A DNA stretch of 64,000 bases from Chionis minor. Lineage: Eukaryota; Chordata; Aves; Charadriiformes; Chionididae. A program made the position numbers and the translations under genes. The notes under the pieces were generated by a model, which saw nothing but the letters and a program-made list of their open reading frames with translations, was not told the origin of the DNA and did not search any database. The stretch lies in contig VZSF01002053.1 in NCBI GenBank assembly GCA_013398295.1, positions 63,871-127,870 on the forward strand, read 5' to 3'. This document shows, in pieces, positions 13,168 through 27,415 of this stretch (position 1 is its first letter; each line of letters opens with the position of its first letter).

Positions 13168-16100
13168 AAAAACCCCAAACTCTACACCGGTAGAACTTAA
13201 AATTCAGGTCAAACCTTCAAGCTCAGGAATGCCTGGGATGGAGCAGCCATCAATTTTTAGTGCCTGATATAAGAAGAGACTGAAAAGACCAGCCTTAAAG
13301 TGTAAACTGTTGATGCAGAGGTGAGTTTGTGAAATCAAATTAGAAGGACATAAGCAACATAGGTAAGGGGTTTTAAAATTTGAGTCTGAACTCCTGCGTG
13401 TGCTGCAAAATCCTCTCCTTTTGCATAACCTTGATCAGAGGCATAGGGATACACAAAGACTTTGCAGATTTGTAGCTGTTGCAAAGGAAAGACTTAACTG
13501 GTCGAGATAACATGTATTATCAAATGGATGGAGTATAGGTACAGTGCCTGTGTGTGTGAGTGAGGAAAAGTTGTCAGGTCAGTGGTTTTCTTACAAACCT
13601 CTGCTGTTTTATTCATATGTGAACATGTAGTGCAGGTAAAACAGCGTTACTTTTGTGGCTGGAACCTGGTTCCACTGGAGTTAATGTTGCTGTTGACTTC
13701 AGTGGAGTCAGAAACTCTCCATGAATCTCTCTGGTCCAGAAGCCAGACAAGGGGAGGACAGAGCCTGGATAAAATTCACTGCAGACAGAGCCATCTCTGA
13801 CGGTAACAGAGCTTTTAACTCCCCTTGTCTGTGCAGACCTTAGTTATACAGATAAGTGTCAATAAGGGTGGGTATTAGCACATAATACAATTTATTGCTG
13901 CTTGTCTTGTCTTCTTTTGCAAAAGCTCTTCATCTTGTTATCCAGGCACTGAATGTGATTAGAACAGAGCACACAAACCCAGAGTAGCTGATATTTTCTG
14001 TCCAAGCTTATTTGAAATTATACTGATGTGGGGGTTTGGGTGACTTGAGGAGACTTATTTATAGCTCTTGTGATGGCAACAGCATACTTCCAGCAGGATT
14101 TTGGATTTTGAAACCCCGTGGAGCTTTGGTCTTGACTTTGGGAAACACCCATCGCTTGGCTGCGGGGTCTCGGGAAGGTGAAACTGGGTGAGCCTGTCCT
14201 GTGAAGCTGGTAGCAAAACTCCTGATGCCGAATCAGCTCTTTGTATAGTGTAACATTGGGTGGCCTGTTAGAATTTTGTGAAAAGGTATTTTTTTACTTT
14301 TCTCTTTGTAAGGATCTTAGAGTAAAGCTTTCTTTCATTAACACATACCTTTGTTTTCCCCTTCCGATTGCTTGTAGAAGTGCACGTGCTGCCTTGTGTT
14401 GCGATGCACTTGCCTACGCTTCGTCCAGTGGCGCGTTGGAGTGGTGCTCGGCGGTGGCTTGATGGGGGCATAGATAAGCTTCCATCTGTAGGGTTTCTGT
14501 TGACTTTATGTGACAGAGATGCAGGTATGCAGATCTGTGTTGTCCAGCAAGAGCTAAGGACTGGTCGTTGTGCTGAGCAGCTGGTGTTACGGGCTTTGGG
14601 CTGTAAAATGTGGCACGGTACAAAAAATAGCTGCTACATCACCAACAGAGTCCAGCTAGCTCTCCTACCGCCAACTTTCCTCTTTTCCATGCTGACTTTT
14701 TTTTTTTAAAAGACAGAATTACTGATTACAGTTCAGTATTTATTGTGGTATAAGATACTGCCTCAGAAAGCTATAAAAATAGACCTTTAGACCAGAAGAT
14801 TAATAAGTCTATCTTAAAAATGGCATATTTATCCACTGCGCTGATGTATGTTACCAAGAGAATAAGGTAGCCTAGTGTGCTGTCTGGATTAATGAGAAAA
14901 AACAGAAAAAGTTGTGTTTACATCCTGAACATAAACCATCACGCTGCATTTTCGGAGGTCATGCATGTACTGGAGCAAAATTACCATGGGAAAAGGCAGT
15001 AGCAGAGCTTGGGGTAACCCATTTGCCTCCAACAAAACCTGTTCAGGGTGTACATATGGTCGCATGCCTGCAGGTTTGGAGGGTGTATTGATCTAGATGT
15101 CGGAGTGGCCTCTGAGTGCTGCGCTTATCCTGGTGCACTGGAACAATGCTGTGGTATTTACTGAAATCTAAAAAAAAAAAAAAAAAAATTGTCCAGGGCA
15201 ATCTGAGATGCCCAACTCTGCACGAACACTTCATATTTGGATTCTGAGTCTAGCAGTACAGTCAGTTCAGTCCAATTCCAGTGATTAAACTAATCTTGTG
15301 AGACTTCATACAAGCAGTAGGGTATTTTATAAGGTGGGCTTTCCATTCAGGTCTTATGGGATCAGACTGAAGAATCTTTAAACCTCTTTCTTTGAAGAGA
15401 TTAATGTCTAGCCAAATATTTAAGCAGCAATCGGGGCTTAACAAGCATCCAATTTATCCACCATCTTAACAAAACTGATTTTTTAATTTTGTTTTTACTA
15501 GTTTGCTTCTCAGAGTTACAAAAATAACCAGTGGTGATTGTCAATAGGAAATGTCACCTGCTTTGTTATTTATCAGTGTGATTTGACTCCTCGGTAGAAA
15601 TTTGCATCCTTATTAAGAATGTAGCTATTTTTCCCCAGCCTGTGGGCTTAAAGTATTCCTTAGCACAAAAAAAAAAGAAAAAAAATTGCTTACAGGATGT
15701 TTTGTTGGTGTATGAGCCTGGGAATATGTCACAATTTGCCACCTTCTGTTTTTGCTGTTTGGAAAAGCTAATTTTGTTACAGGGCTTGCTTCTAGCAACT
15801 TGTAAGCAGCAGCTGCAGTGAGGTACAGTGAAGGGACCCCTTCTGAAGGACGCCTGTGCATTTTCAGAAGGTGGATTTTTATATTTTTTTTTTTCCCCCT
15901 TTTCATTACTGCTTCTCTTTGCTTGGGGAAATTGTCCTACCTAGTACCAAACTCCATTCTCTTTTCCTGAGGGCATCTTCTGTGCTTTTAAATGAGTTTC
16001 TAAAAGGCCCTGATTGTTGCCTAGTTAAGAATCGAGAGCTATAATCACTCAAACTCATTTCCCTGATTTAATGAGCAGCGCAAATCGCTGACAGCTTCAG

Positions 16101-19100
16101 ACATTTCCAACTTCTGAAATACAACTAAACACTAAATCCTCCATCAGCTTGGAATAACTCTCAAACTCTGAAATTAGTGTGACCTGATGTATGGGAGGAG
16201 ATGACTGAGCAGATAATTAGATTGGGCTGAGGCTGAACCTGGGGATCTTATATTTGCAGTAAAAAGAGGGGGTTAGGTATGTCTACTGTGCAAGGTGCAA
16301 GAACTCGACGCTTTGGGGTTTTTTTCTGTGGGAGACAAAAGGGTTTGTCTCCAGGGCGTATATTTTCCTTCTAACTAAAACCAAACCATGTGAACAGAAT
16401 AATTTGTATTGCTGATGGCAATGCCCCTAGGAGGGTGAGGCATGGGTGGAATCTGTTTGGGGTGAGGGTTATAAAGATTTTTGAAATATTTGGAATTTTA
16501 CTTGTGACTTACTTGAATAATGTGATCTAAAAATAGAATAGAGCAGTCCTCAAAACAAATATGGGCATAGGACTTGCCTGTCTAACACTTCCATCCATGG
16601 CAACTGAAAGTTAAAACAGCTGGAATCTATGAATGAAATGTTGGTATCTGTTTTGTTGTTGGATTTCAAGGGATTGAATGCTGATTTTTTTAAATACTGT
16701 AATTGAGAATTGGCAAGGTGAATCTAAAGTAACACATGCAACTATGCAGTCTTCAGTATGATCTTCATTTAACAGTTAAACTCTGGTCAATAGTGATTAA
16801 GCCTCAACAGTCAATATTTCTCTGCTGGGAGACATGTTCAAGAACTTCTAAATATTTAGCACGTTCAAACTTGCACCCAAATCTTGTGGCTCAACTCTAT
16901 TGATGTTAGTCATTAACGTGACCTTGGATGCCAAAATAAAAATCCTTGGAAAAACTAACACTTCTGTTAATGTGATTAAAATATAAACGTGCATTTCATA
17001 ATCATTATAGTTTTCTCCTCTGAGCTGTATTTTGGGAGTGGATTCTTGCCCTATGACAGCGTGTTCAGACGTTACCTCTTTTAAGATGGGGTTAAAAAGA
17101 GAACGGTAAATAGGTCATGCCTGTAATTCCAGTATGTTTTTATTTTTATGGATTAGATTCAGTTGATAATTGAACGAAATAATTCCAAACCTGCTAGGAA
17201 ATATTAGATGACAGACTGGCATCTGAAGAGACTGTTGCTGAGGACCTTTTTGATCTTATACTCCACTACTTCTTGGCTCTTTTGACCAAATGTATGCTGC
17301 ATGGAAAGGTTATTAATGAAATGATCCCATTAAAATTCTTGATTTCTGGATTGCTCCTTAACTCATTAAATAATCTAAGATGTCTGAATGACATGTAGGA
17401 AATGGTCTGTATCAAAAGGCTGTGCACAGAAACAAACAAAAATGAATAGATACGCATTTTAAGACCTTCTTTTATCACTGTTTCAAAAGGAGATATTTAG
17501 AACTATAGGGCAATGTGATGACATAAGAGTTAATTAATTCTAGTGAGACTTATTTTCTGTCTTTACTAGTGAGGTTATTAATCAGTTCATAAATGCTATA
17601 GATGTAGATGGCTTTGGATTGGGCTCATCTCTTCCTGGCTTTCCAGCACTGGTCATTAGTCATTCTCTTTGAATGCAAGTCTTTGTGAAGTTGCAGAGAA
17701 CTGTGCATGCCTTGGGCTAAGCAGGCTGGTGCCACCATTCAGCGAGGCTGCTGGAGCTGGTGAGGTAAATAACTTTAAAGATCTAGATGAAGAGGTAGAA
17801 AAAATTTGCAAGACTGCAGTTTAAACTTACTGTTTAAGTTGCAGTAGTGCTCTCAGACTTGTATCTGGGACAGACTTTCGCTCTCTACTTGGTGCTGTTT
17901 AGGTGCAAATGAAGACATAGACCTTGACCTAAAAAGTTCATAAAAATGATTTGTCTGCATGTTGTCCAGATTATATTTAGCATTTCCTGGGCATGTGCAA
18001 ACAGTAAGTCTTGGCTTGAGCGTCTTCCAGCCTAAGGCTTTGCAAGCAAACAGAGGCCAGGGTGAGTGAGACCTGTATATATGAATTAGCAAAATTCACT
18101 GTGTCGCACAGAACCTGTCAGCAAAGGCATTATAAGGTCATTCTCAACTTGCTGCCCAGGCCCATTTAATAACCCATATATTGCTATTTTGGAATTCTGG
18201 TGGTATTCTTTGGAGTTCACACTTTTATTTCCTTCCTGTCATGCCTGGTACAGGGTGGTCCTTTCAAAACCCTAGTGATGGGCTAGCCTAGTTAAATTTT
18301 ATCATATTTATTTTGGGCTAAACTGTCATATTATTGTGCCTTTAGTGGAAAAAGGGATACTATCACTCTGCTCCTGAAAATTATTCCGTAAAGGTGGTTG
18401 GATTTAGACTGTCTTGTAACACCTCAGAATGATGTACTGAGAGCTATATTCCTGCTACTTCTTTTCATAACAGGTAGGTGGGGGCAGAGGATGTCATATT
18501 CACTGTTCATTGCATAGTTACAGAAATACTAAATAATTGAAAATACTCCAACCAGTGCTGCTGCAGTTTGGAAATGAGCTTGAAAAAAACCCCATGTTTT
18601 ATCATCTAACCTCAGTCCAACATTTACTTGTAGATAGCTATAAACAATGGAGCAGAAATGACTCCTCCACTGGGGACATTGGGTCCGCCTGCACTAGACC
18701 TTCATGACACTCCAACTGATGCTTATTTCTCCCTGTACCACATGCAGGTGGCACATGCCAGCACTGAGCCTGGCATCACAACATACCGAGTATAGGGAAG
18801 AATATAAACCAGCACTGGAAGTAGTTGTGGAAACAGGAATTCTACAGTGCCTGAGCAGTTGCCCTTTGAGCCTGGTCATCCTCCAAGCTAAATAGCATTA
18901 GAGCCACCACTGGAATGGAGGTAGCATGGAAATGTTTGTTTCACTCTCTTTAGGTCTCAGCATCATGTGTGCTTTGTGTGTTTTTTTTTTTCCTTTTGGA
19001 CTAGGTTTTGACTTGGAACCTTTACCTAGTGACACTTGACTAAATCTCTCCTTTTCCTTCCATATAAATTTTTTTAAGCTGCTTCACCAGGTTCCATCTG

Positions 19101-20640
19101 GAAGATGGTCCTGGGAGAGGACAGATCTGTAAAAGGTAGTGTATATCTGGTGATAAATTTGGAGCCAATTGATCTCAGTTATGAGTACAGCGTGTTTAGT
19201 TAATTACAGTTTCTTACCCTTGTGGCACCTCTGAATGGGAGTCTGTTTTTCTAATGTTTGAGCCAATAATTAGATGCCAAAAGTTGCTTGAAGGAGCAAG
19301 GCTTCCTTCTAAGAGAAGGCAAGGCGCAGAGAGCAGCAGCAGAGAATTACACAGCAGGCAAAGCATTGCAATATACATCAGGGCAGGCTCTGCTAAGGAG
19401 AGCTGCGCATCACCTCTATTTCACAGCACACAGGACACAGCTGGGTGCTCTGAATCCACAGCGCTTTGCTGTTTGGGTGATCATCTGCGCAGCAGAGAAT
19501 TGAGTGTAAAATGAAGCAGCGGTGGCTTTGTGAATCCACAAAGCCTTGGAAGGCAATTGCTTGGAGAGAAGCCATCTTCAGCCCGTCTTAATCTTTTTGG
19601 GATCACTGCTCTCCATGCTGGAAAGACAGCCACAGGCATTAGGGAGTAGCAAGTGCATGCTCCTATGTTGCTGGAGGTTACCTTTCATAGCTTGCCACCA
19701 GTTGCTCGTTCCTGGCTCTTGTAGGATCAGCCTGTGCTACTGTTCCCTGTCTTGGTTTGGCAAATCAGCTGCCTTAACAAGGACCAACACGGCCATATCC
19801 AGAGGATTGTGGCTGTCCTAGCTCTTATTTGAGTAGGAAGAACGGGTAAAGACTGAATGGGCTCCTTATGTAGGTGAAAATTAGAATGTACTTCTTGGTG
19901 GGGAGTTAAAGGGTGGAGGGAGTTGTGATGAAAAACCACTTCAGGGAAGAGAAGTGAAAAATGAAAGAGTGGGAGAGAAGGAAAAGCAAAGGTCAGGAAC
20001 GGTGGTAGTCCTAAAGGTGTACTCGTGGCTGTTAATGAATGGTAAGGTACTGAACAAATAGTAATTAAAATCCTAGCGACTATGTAAATGCCAGATTATA
20101 GCTGTGATCTTTTTGCAGACTTTCCTTTGATGTGAGTGGGAGTCTGTATGCTACCCTTGGGAATGCTTAAGCCTAAATATATGCTCAAAACCATAGAGAT
20201 TCAGTCTTCTTCCTGGCATAAGCTGGTGTCCCTTTGACATGTACCAGCAACACACTGAGGTTTCTATGAGGATGAACATAGCTGGGATTAACTGTTCACT
20301 GTTTCCAGCATGGTAATTGTACTCTTTTCCTACAGATGAGAGGGTTCCACTGATGCTCTCCTGCACAACAGCTCCTTCTCGGAGTTTATAACCTGATCCA
20401 GAATTGAGCATTTCAGTTACTTCTGAAAAATGTGGTCATGAAACTCTATGGGGGAAGTTATGCTCTCATGTGGGCAGGGAATGTTTCACACTCTTGTTAG
20501 GAGAATCACTGGAGTGTCCTCAGGTAGGCACAGTGAGTAGGGTGCTGTGTTCACCCTTAGGTAGACGTGGTGGACGGGGTGCGGTGGGCTGGGGGAAGAG
20601 CTATTGACAACCTATTTGCTGAAAACATCTCTATAGTTCT
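13168..20640. other. Non-coding stretch, nothing recognised
   Basis: There is no gene, RNA gene or repeat family I can name. Simple tracts include an A19 run at 15170-15188. Open frames are all under 115 codons, overlap others on the opposite strand and have no splice context that sets them apart. Confidence 0.55.
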
Positions 20641-20701
20641 GTTTCCATAGCAACCCTAATGTGAAATGTGTTGCTAGAAAAACATTAGTTACTATAGAAA
20701 C
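20641..20701. promoter_or_regulatory. Two RFX X-box-like motifs
   Basis: GTTTCCATAGCAAC (20641-20654) and GTTACTATAGAAAC (20688-20701) both have the imperfect-palindrome layout of the RFX X-box, GTNRCC-(0-3N)-RGYAAC. The first differs from the consensus at one position, the second at two. They are 47 bases apart start to start, about 1 kb before a consensus-matching X-box at 21678. RFX factors bind such sites in ciliary, neural and immune genes. Function here is inference only. Confidence 0.3.
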
Positions 20702-21571
20702 AACTTTCCTGTAAGTGAAAAGTTTACTTTGTAACACATGATACCTAATATTAGTTTTTTTAAGTTAAACCACCCACATGTGCATTGAAATCAATAAACA
20801 GATCATTGTACTCAAGACTGCATAGCTGGAAATGTACAGACCTTGCATGTCTTCCACTAAAACTACCTGCCTGCCTTTGACCGGCACAGAGTGACTTCTG
20901 AGTAGCAATTAAGACCACAAAATGTTATATTATCCATAATACAAGGGACTCCTGAACTAGCAATACCCAAAATTTTGTTTGGGACCGTAATTCTGTGGCA
21001 AATAAGACAATTTTGGCTTTTTGTGGATTTAATTTTTTACATTTAAAACCCCACAAATGCTAACTTGACTTACTAGGCTGTGTCATTTAGACTTACTCTA
21101 AAGGCCATTAGAACTTTGAATTGGGGGAAGGTTTTGATTGGCTTTTTTTCAAGGTCACTTTCAAGAATGACCTTTCTGAAAGCAAGGCTGCATCTGGTTC
21201 TTTGTGTTCTCCTCTGCTGTATTGTGCTGCTTCCAACCCTAAAGCACTTGCAATACGGGTGATGGGTATTGACCCGTGTGTGAGCTGAGGAGAATGAAAA
21301 GCACCTCAGCAGGATTGTTAGGATCTCTTCCACGTTCTTCAGCTGTTAAAGCCTGGTCTATGCTTTCTGGCTTGCTAGCACAGGAGATAGTCCACCAGCT
21401 GTAGCAGTGGAGATCCAGCAACCCTGGCAGATGTCCCTTTGGTAATGCTCAAAGGACCAAAGTCAGCTACATCCACAAAGTTGCTCTCTGGTCAGGTAAG
21501 CCGAGCAACTCGAAGGAGGGTCTGCTGGTCAAGTGATGGCATCAGACCGTTTAGATGTGAAGAAGGCCACT

Positions 21572-21773
21572 GTTGTCATGGAAGCTCATTTTCTGAGCAA
21601 TGTGTTGACTTCCTTTGCTAGGCAGTTTATTGTGTTATAAAGTGCCAACAGCAGAGCACAGTGGTGGAGTTTTAAATGTCACCAAGGTAACGATCATCAG
21701 TCACCTCATTACAATTTCATATATAGATCTCTTCTCTTGCAAAATATGAGACTTGCTAAAAAATGATGCAGGG
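21572..21773. repeat. Diverged duplicate element, copy A
   Basis: This segment aligns by eye with 28230-28432 in the same orientation and at almost the same length (202 versus 203 bases). The centre, 21621-21691, matches 28278-28348 without gaps at 61 of 71 positions, and the last 22 positions of that block are identical. The flanks align with small gaps. The identical core contains GTCACCAAGGTAAC (21678-21691), an exact match to the RFX X-box consensus. No CR1 or other named family is recognisable. It may be an ancient interspersed repeat that has kept a binding site, or a duplicated regulatory element. Confidence 0.7.
21678..21691. promoter_or_regulatory. Consensus RFX X-box, copy A
   Basis: GTCACC-AA-GGTAAC fits GTNRCC-N2-RGYAAC at every fixed position. 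It sits in the part of the duplicated element that is unchanged between the two copies, which is what selection on the site would leave. No binding data are available here. Confidence 0.4.
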
Positions 21774-22054
21774 TTTAAGGCTGTTTCTGAGCTGGGGAAG
21801 GTTCTGTTTGATATTCAGGCTTCGCTGTGTATGCTGGGCCAATATTGCTCTGAGTTTCACCAGTATGAAAGTACTGCAAGTTTGCTAGGGCTTGTGGGGG
21901 TTTTAATGTAAAGGATTTCCTGTCTCTTGTGGTGTTAATTGCTAGCTGATTTTGAGTGCTGCATTACATGAGCAGATGATAAAACGATAGTAATGGGTAA
22001 AAGAACAATTTCCTATTGTTTCTGCACTTGCAGCGCTGTGTTAGTGAATCACTG

Positions 22055-22140
22055 TGCTTTACAAAGCATTCCCACACCACCTCCTATGAAATAAGTACTG
22101 TTAAATATTGTCATCACTTCATGGTTGAGTACGTCAAGCT
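22055..22140 (+). mobile_element. Possible MIR-like SINE remnant
   Basis: The order 'ctttacaaagcat', 'cctatgaaataagtactgtt' and then a stretch near 'cacttcatggttgag' follows the central part of MIR/core-SINE elements, in which a 'tttaca...cat' segment is followed by 'cctatgaggtaggtact' and 'ttacagatgagg'. The match is partial and strongly diverged. A RepeatMasker-style profile search would settle it. Confidence 0.35.
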
Positions 22141-25100
22141 GCAGGTATAGGAAGCTGTTGTAAGCACTGTGTACACCTTGTCTGGAGGATCTGAAGCCCT
22201 TGAGAAGGACTTGGACAGGTTTCATAGGCATCAAGTAGGGTGTGAGGGAGTCTGTCATCTTTTCTCTACAAACTAGCTGAAATACGGAACAGCTTTTTAA
22301 TTCTGTTAATTGTACTGAAAGTTCATGGTGAAGTCTTCTAGGAAATAACTTTGGTTCAGAGATTTCTCAACCCTTGTTCCAGGTTTGTCATTCAATTTCT
22401 AGCCTAGAGGCTTTCCTGCTGGGTGAAAGATGTTTAAAGGCCATACCTTGCTTGACTGGAGGAGGGGGGATTATTCCTGGAATAGCGGTGGATAAACCAG
22501 TTAATGTGTATTGTTTTACAGAATGTGTAAAGATTCAGATGTCACAAGAGTGAAGGGATGTGGTGTGTGCGCACAAATACAAAATGAGGTGCAAAAAGAA
22601 GCTTTCTGCATGTCTATGTTGCCCCCTCGAGAGACAGAAGTGTCCCCTTGTTAATAGCCTGGATGTGCTGACTACTCTGAAAATAGTCTGCTCTCTGCCC
22701 TTCTGCGTGATGGAGTGGCAAATGTGCTTGACTCCCCGGAAGGAAGGGTCGCTGTGCTCTTCTAGTCTTGGGCTGAATTCTGCAGTTAACTGTATATTCG
22801 CCTTGAGGTTGGAGGGAACCTGTAAAACCTGGTCCTTGCCTGAACAGAGTTTCAAAAGAAAAATGGAGCTGTTAAATGGACCCCTGGCGCAGGGACGTGT
22901 CTGTTACCTTGTGGAGCTGGGAAAGTGTTGTGGTTTGGGATGGATACATTTCAAGGCAGGGTAGAAAGGTGGCTTCAGTAGGCAGAGGAGACCTGTGTTG
23001 GAAGGCATGGAGGAAAGAATAAAGAAACTGGGAAATGCTGTTCCAGAAATGCCATTTCTTGAACATGTGCTCCTTCTGAAGGCTAGTACCTTCTCGTGAC
23101 ATGCTGCTCGGTGTCTTTGTACGCGAAGTCTCAGATGTTTGAATGAAGGAAAGAAATGACATCTTGTGGGGTTTCAGGATGGCAGTTTTCAGGCCTTTTT
23201 TCATCGGATGACTCCTGCATGCTGCGTGGTTCAGGCCATTTTGGACTGTTAAGTTTAGGAACTTGTAAAAAAATTAGTTTATGTAATTCCACCAGCCTGA
23301 TATTTTTAACTTAAATGCTGCAATTGCAAAACTCAGTGCTGCTTTTGGGTGTTTTAGCTCTTCTACAGTATGTGCCAGCTCTGTTTGATCACTGTAATTC
23401 ATGCTGTCTGATCACCTGCAAATAGATCTCTTGCCAAGTCCTTTTGACTTGGAGACTAGGGAGGTAGGGTGGACCTGGTCTGGAGCAGTGCTGAGGGGAA
23501 CAAGGTTTGTGTCTCCTTGTCAGCCTGACAAGCAGCTTAGGCAGCCTTCCTCTGAAGGATTCAAAGTCAAAAGGATTAGATTGGCCTCCTGTTTTCTCAA
23601 GAAATCTGAAACTTGGAATAGAAATGCAAACACACAAGCTGTTGTTTCTGGACTCCTATAATAGCCTTGTTCTTGGTGCTGCAGGAGTTTTCCTTCAAGC
23701 ACATTTGTGTGGTACAACTGTGGCATCAAGTGATTGGCGGGATCCATCTGCCCATCCTCTGTGGGGCCCAGGGGACCGGATAAAAACAAGATCTGTTAAT
23801 TTGGTGTAAGGAAAATATCATCTTCCTGCTGGCTCTGGTGTATTCCCAGCCCAAAAATTTCACTTAACTCCTGTCTTCCCATGCTGTGCAGGAGTGTATG
23901 CTCCTCTAGCTGGCAAGGCTGACCTGGTGCCTACCTGCTCTGCAAAGCAAAAGGTCTGTGAAAAGCTTAGGAAACTCCTTGGCGGCTAGGTGGGAAAGGA
24001 TCTTGCTTAGCGATGTAGAGAAGAAAAAGGAGTTCCTTTGCTTTAGATGCCACTGAGCAGAGTCCATTGGACTGCCCCCACCGCTTCAGTGCTTCCTTGG
24101 AAGGAAGATGCCCAGGGAGATGTGGCTGTAATCAAGAGGAGGCACTAAAGAAACAAGGGCCAATATTGCAATGTATGGTCTTGCTCCTGGTTTGGCAGCA
24201 TGGTGCCATGCTGTGAATTTGAGCTGAACCAAACTGGATCAACTGGCAACCTTGCCCCTTGGGTTGGGTAGTTTCTACTTGGTCTCTCATTCTCTTTTTC
24301 TGTTTTTCGTAATGGGGCTACAGGGCTTGGGACTGGCTACCTGGGCTGTGCTGTTTGCCTTGCAACCACACGCCGTGGACTTGGCTGGCTGGTCAGACCC
24401 ACAAACTGCTGCCTCTGTGCCTGGCTATCTTAAACATGTGTAGAAAAGACTGTACTGGCCTTGGGATGTGCGTTAGACTAAAATGTCAGGAGTAGGGTAC
24501 AGGTTGAAGATACTTGCACTGTTTAGCAGTCCCAAACTTCTCAGCATCCTGAAATAAGCCAGGGGTTGGTTCCTTACAACCTCATTTGTTCAGCACCCTA
24601 AGGGAAGCTTGAGAGGAGCAGTCACCTCAATTCAGTACCACAGAAGAGATTCCAGGAGCTTTGAGCAAGACTGAACTCTGTTTTTCAGATTTCCATGTTT
24701 GCTCTGAAGAAACAAAAAAAATCCATGACTGGTCTTTGAATTTTTACTGCCACCATTGATCGACCAAAGCTGTGAACACATGCAGAAGGAATGAAGGCTT
24801 GTGTCCAAATGACATATAAAGAGAGGTTGGTAAATAGTACTTCATTGAGACAATGGACACTAGGATGAGCAGAGCTGTCAGTACAGAAGACTTCCTACTT
24901 TGTTGCTTTTAACTCATGGCTTTCTGGTTTGGTTTTCCAGATGTCCTTGCTAAATGATGGCTCTTCATGCATAACTTGAAATGCATGTGTATTGGAACAC
25001 CTTCTGTGGGAGCTACCTCCATGAGGCTTTCCAAAGGAGTATGGGCTCACATAAGCACAGGTCTTGGTTGGAGCCAACTCGATCTAGTGGCTGGGCAGAA

Positions 25101-27309
25101 GAGATTTCTGGACCCAATATTTCAGATCATTTCTGTTGTGGTTTGTGTAAAGTTTGACCAGTTCTAGGCATTTCACTGAAGACCTGGGGGTAAATTTTAA
25201 TATCGCTCCATTAATATCCTTAAAGAAGGGAAAGGAGTAAGAAGCCATGCTTTTTTGCACTGGTAACTTAAGGACAGAATGTTCTAATTTGGGTACCATA
25301 AATTATACCCATGAATAAGCATGTCCTGATTTTTCAGAGGTGCTGAACACTTATAATTCTATTGACTTCAGTGGAAACTGGAATGAGCCCAGTGCATGCT
25401 TTGGATAAATCATGTTACGTAACAGAAAAATGATGGTAATTTATGTTCAAGAATCTTTCATCACAGCACTGAACTCTTCTCTGCAGTTTGACAGAAGGAA
25501 AAGTTTGAAGAGTTGTGCTGAGACTCTTAATTCACCTACCCTTGCACCTGCGCAGCATTTCGGATGTGCAGCTGCAGGATGCCTGCCCTTGTGCTACCTT
25601 TCACCGGTCCCAATGCCGGCCGCTTTCGGAGGATGGCGCTACCTTGTGTGGCGTAACACCAGCGGAGTGCTGCATGCCTGTGACTCGGGAATTTTCTGAT
25701 GTTTGGTAGCTTGATGCATCAGAGCCTAGAAACCTTTTTGGCACACGGGATATCTGTGGCATTTAAATACACTTTGGACTACTGGAAAGGTGTGTGCAGG
25801 TGGCTAATAATCTGTCTTGGTGCTTGCACCTGCGAAGCCCAGATGCGAGTATGTACATGAACAAAAATAAAGACTGGGAACACAATGTCTCCAACCCCTT
25901 ATTGTGTAAATCAGGGATGCGCTCTCTAGGCTGCTTTTGTGCAGTAGCTCCTGCTCCGGGTCCTTTGCCTTTCATTAGGGAAGAGTGGCCAATGCGTGCA
26001 ATAACCATACATTCCCTTGGTCCCCTCCCAACGCTGCTGTTTGCTTTCAGCAAGGGTGCAGGCAACATCGAGTGCAAATTAAAAATAGAAATAAAAATGA
26101 AGTGAGGAAAGCAATCAGAACACCTAAAATCCGTCACTATCTTTAATCATAAGTGGAAAAAAGTATATCGAGTGTTGCTTGATCACAATCTAAACACAGC
26201 CTAAACAACCCTTTGAATTTGTAAATGACATGCAATAGAGGTATTTTTAGCTCGCGTTGCTCAGATCTCGAGGAGGATTTTTTGTATGTTTTAGCTTATC
26301 ACATTTCTCGCATAATAAGCTCTAGTTTTCCACAGCAGTTTAATTTTCTGTGAGCCTATCCTGTATGCAAATAACTCTTCTTTTGTGGTTTCCAGTGGTA
26401 AGATTATCTTTATTTGGGGTGGATTTAAGGTAAAAAGAGCTTGACTGGAGGGCAAGAATGTAATCTCTTAATTTACCTTATTTGTCTTCCTGAGGCATGT
26501 TTTTATTATCAGTTTTGCTTATGTTTTTGCCTTTTCTCAGGTTGAAGTTCCAATGAAAATGTGACAAACATTCCTCTTGCATCTCTAGGGAGTGCCAAAA
26601 AGCTGCAGTTCTTGTTGCATTTTCTGGTTGAGGCACATGCCTTTTTCCTGTCAACAAAACTGCGTTCAAAGGAGAGCCCATTCTCCTGATTTTGCCAAAG
26701 AAGGGCTTGAACAAGTCATTGTTATGATATTAACATCTGTTGGACTTTCCTTTATAAGTATGTAGGGAGCATGTTTCTCTTGCTTGTAAGCTTTCCTCCC
26801 GAGTGGCTTCATGTTTGAGGCTCCTAGACTTTGAGAATTCATAACTCTGCTTGAGTGCTCTTAGCAGGGTTGTGTGGTCTGTTGCCCTTATGTGAGCAGA
26901 AAATACTCTTTAAAAAAATAAATAACCTAGGTTTCTAATGCGTGCTTCCACTGGATAGCTTCTGCTGAGAAGGAAAGAGCAGCTGAAAAGATCAGTCTTA
27001 CCTTCAGAGCATGCCAATCTGGTTTGTTTCCTGGAAATTAATTCAGGACTTTGGGGTGTAGCTATGGGACAGCTATGGAAGGCACGTACAGTTTCCACGC
27101 GATGCAAAGACTGGTGTGAGGCCACAGACTGCTAGTTTCTGGAGGGTTTTCCAAACAAACTGGTGTTCAGATTTAGTTTCACAACACAAGAGAATTAAGT
27201 CTCTGCTTTAGGGGCTGATGCTGCAGGTGCTTCGGTGTTCCAGACCCAGATGGTGTATGATGGAAGTACTTGAGGTCTGTGTGCTGAGGAGGAGACTTGC
27301 TGTTTGAGG

Positions 27310-27415
27310 CAATTGGGAGGAAGCAGAAAAGCCTGGAAGAGGCTGGAAAGGCCAAGCAAACTTAAAGGAAGAGAAAGGAAAAGGCAAGAACGGAGGAAGA
27401 AGAGAGGGAGGTAGG
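27310..27415 (+). repeat. Purine-rich low-complexity tract
   Basis: The plus strand is largely A and G, most strongly at 27364-27414, where GGAAGAGAAAGG and GGAGGAAGAAGAGAGGGAGG segments are broken by only a few pyrimidines. The opposite-strand open frames here, rich in Pro, Leu, Ser and Phe, are a by-product of this composition. Confidence 0.6.

Noticed and set aside
22535..22964. Overlapping frames of 106 and 134 codons on opposite strands
   Set aside because: Both strands are open over the same bases, which points to stop-poor composition. Neither peptide looks like a known family.
26365..26376. POU octamer ATGCAAAT, also near 4968
   Set aside because: An 8-base motif is expected once or more by chance in 64 kb; nothing else supports function.
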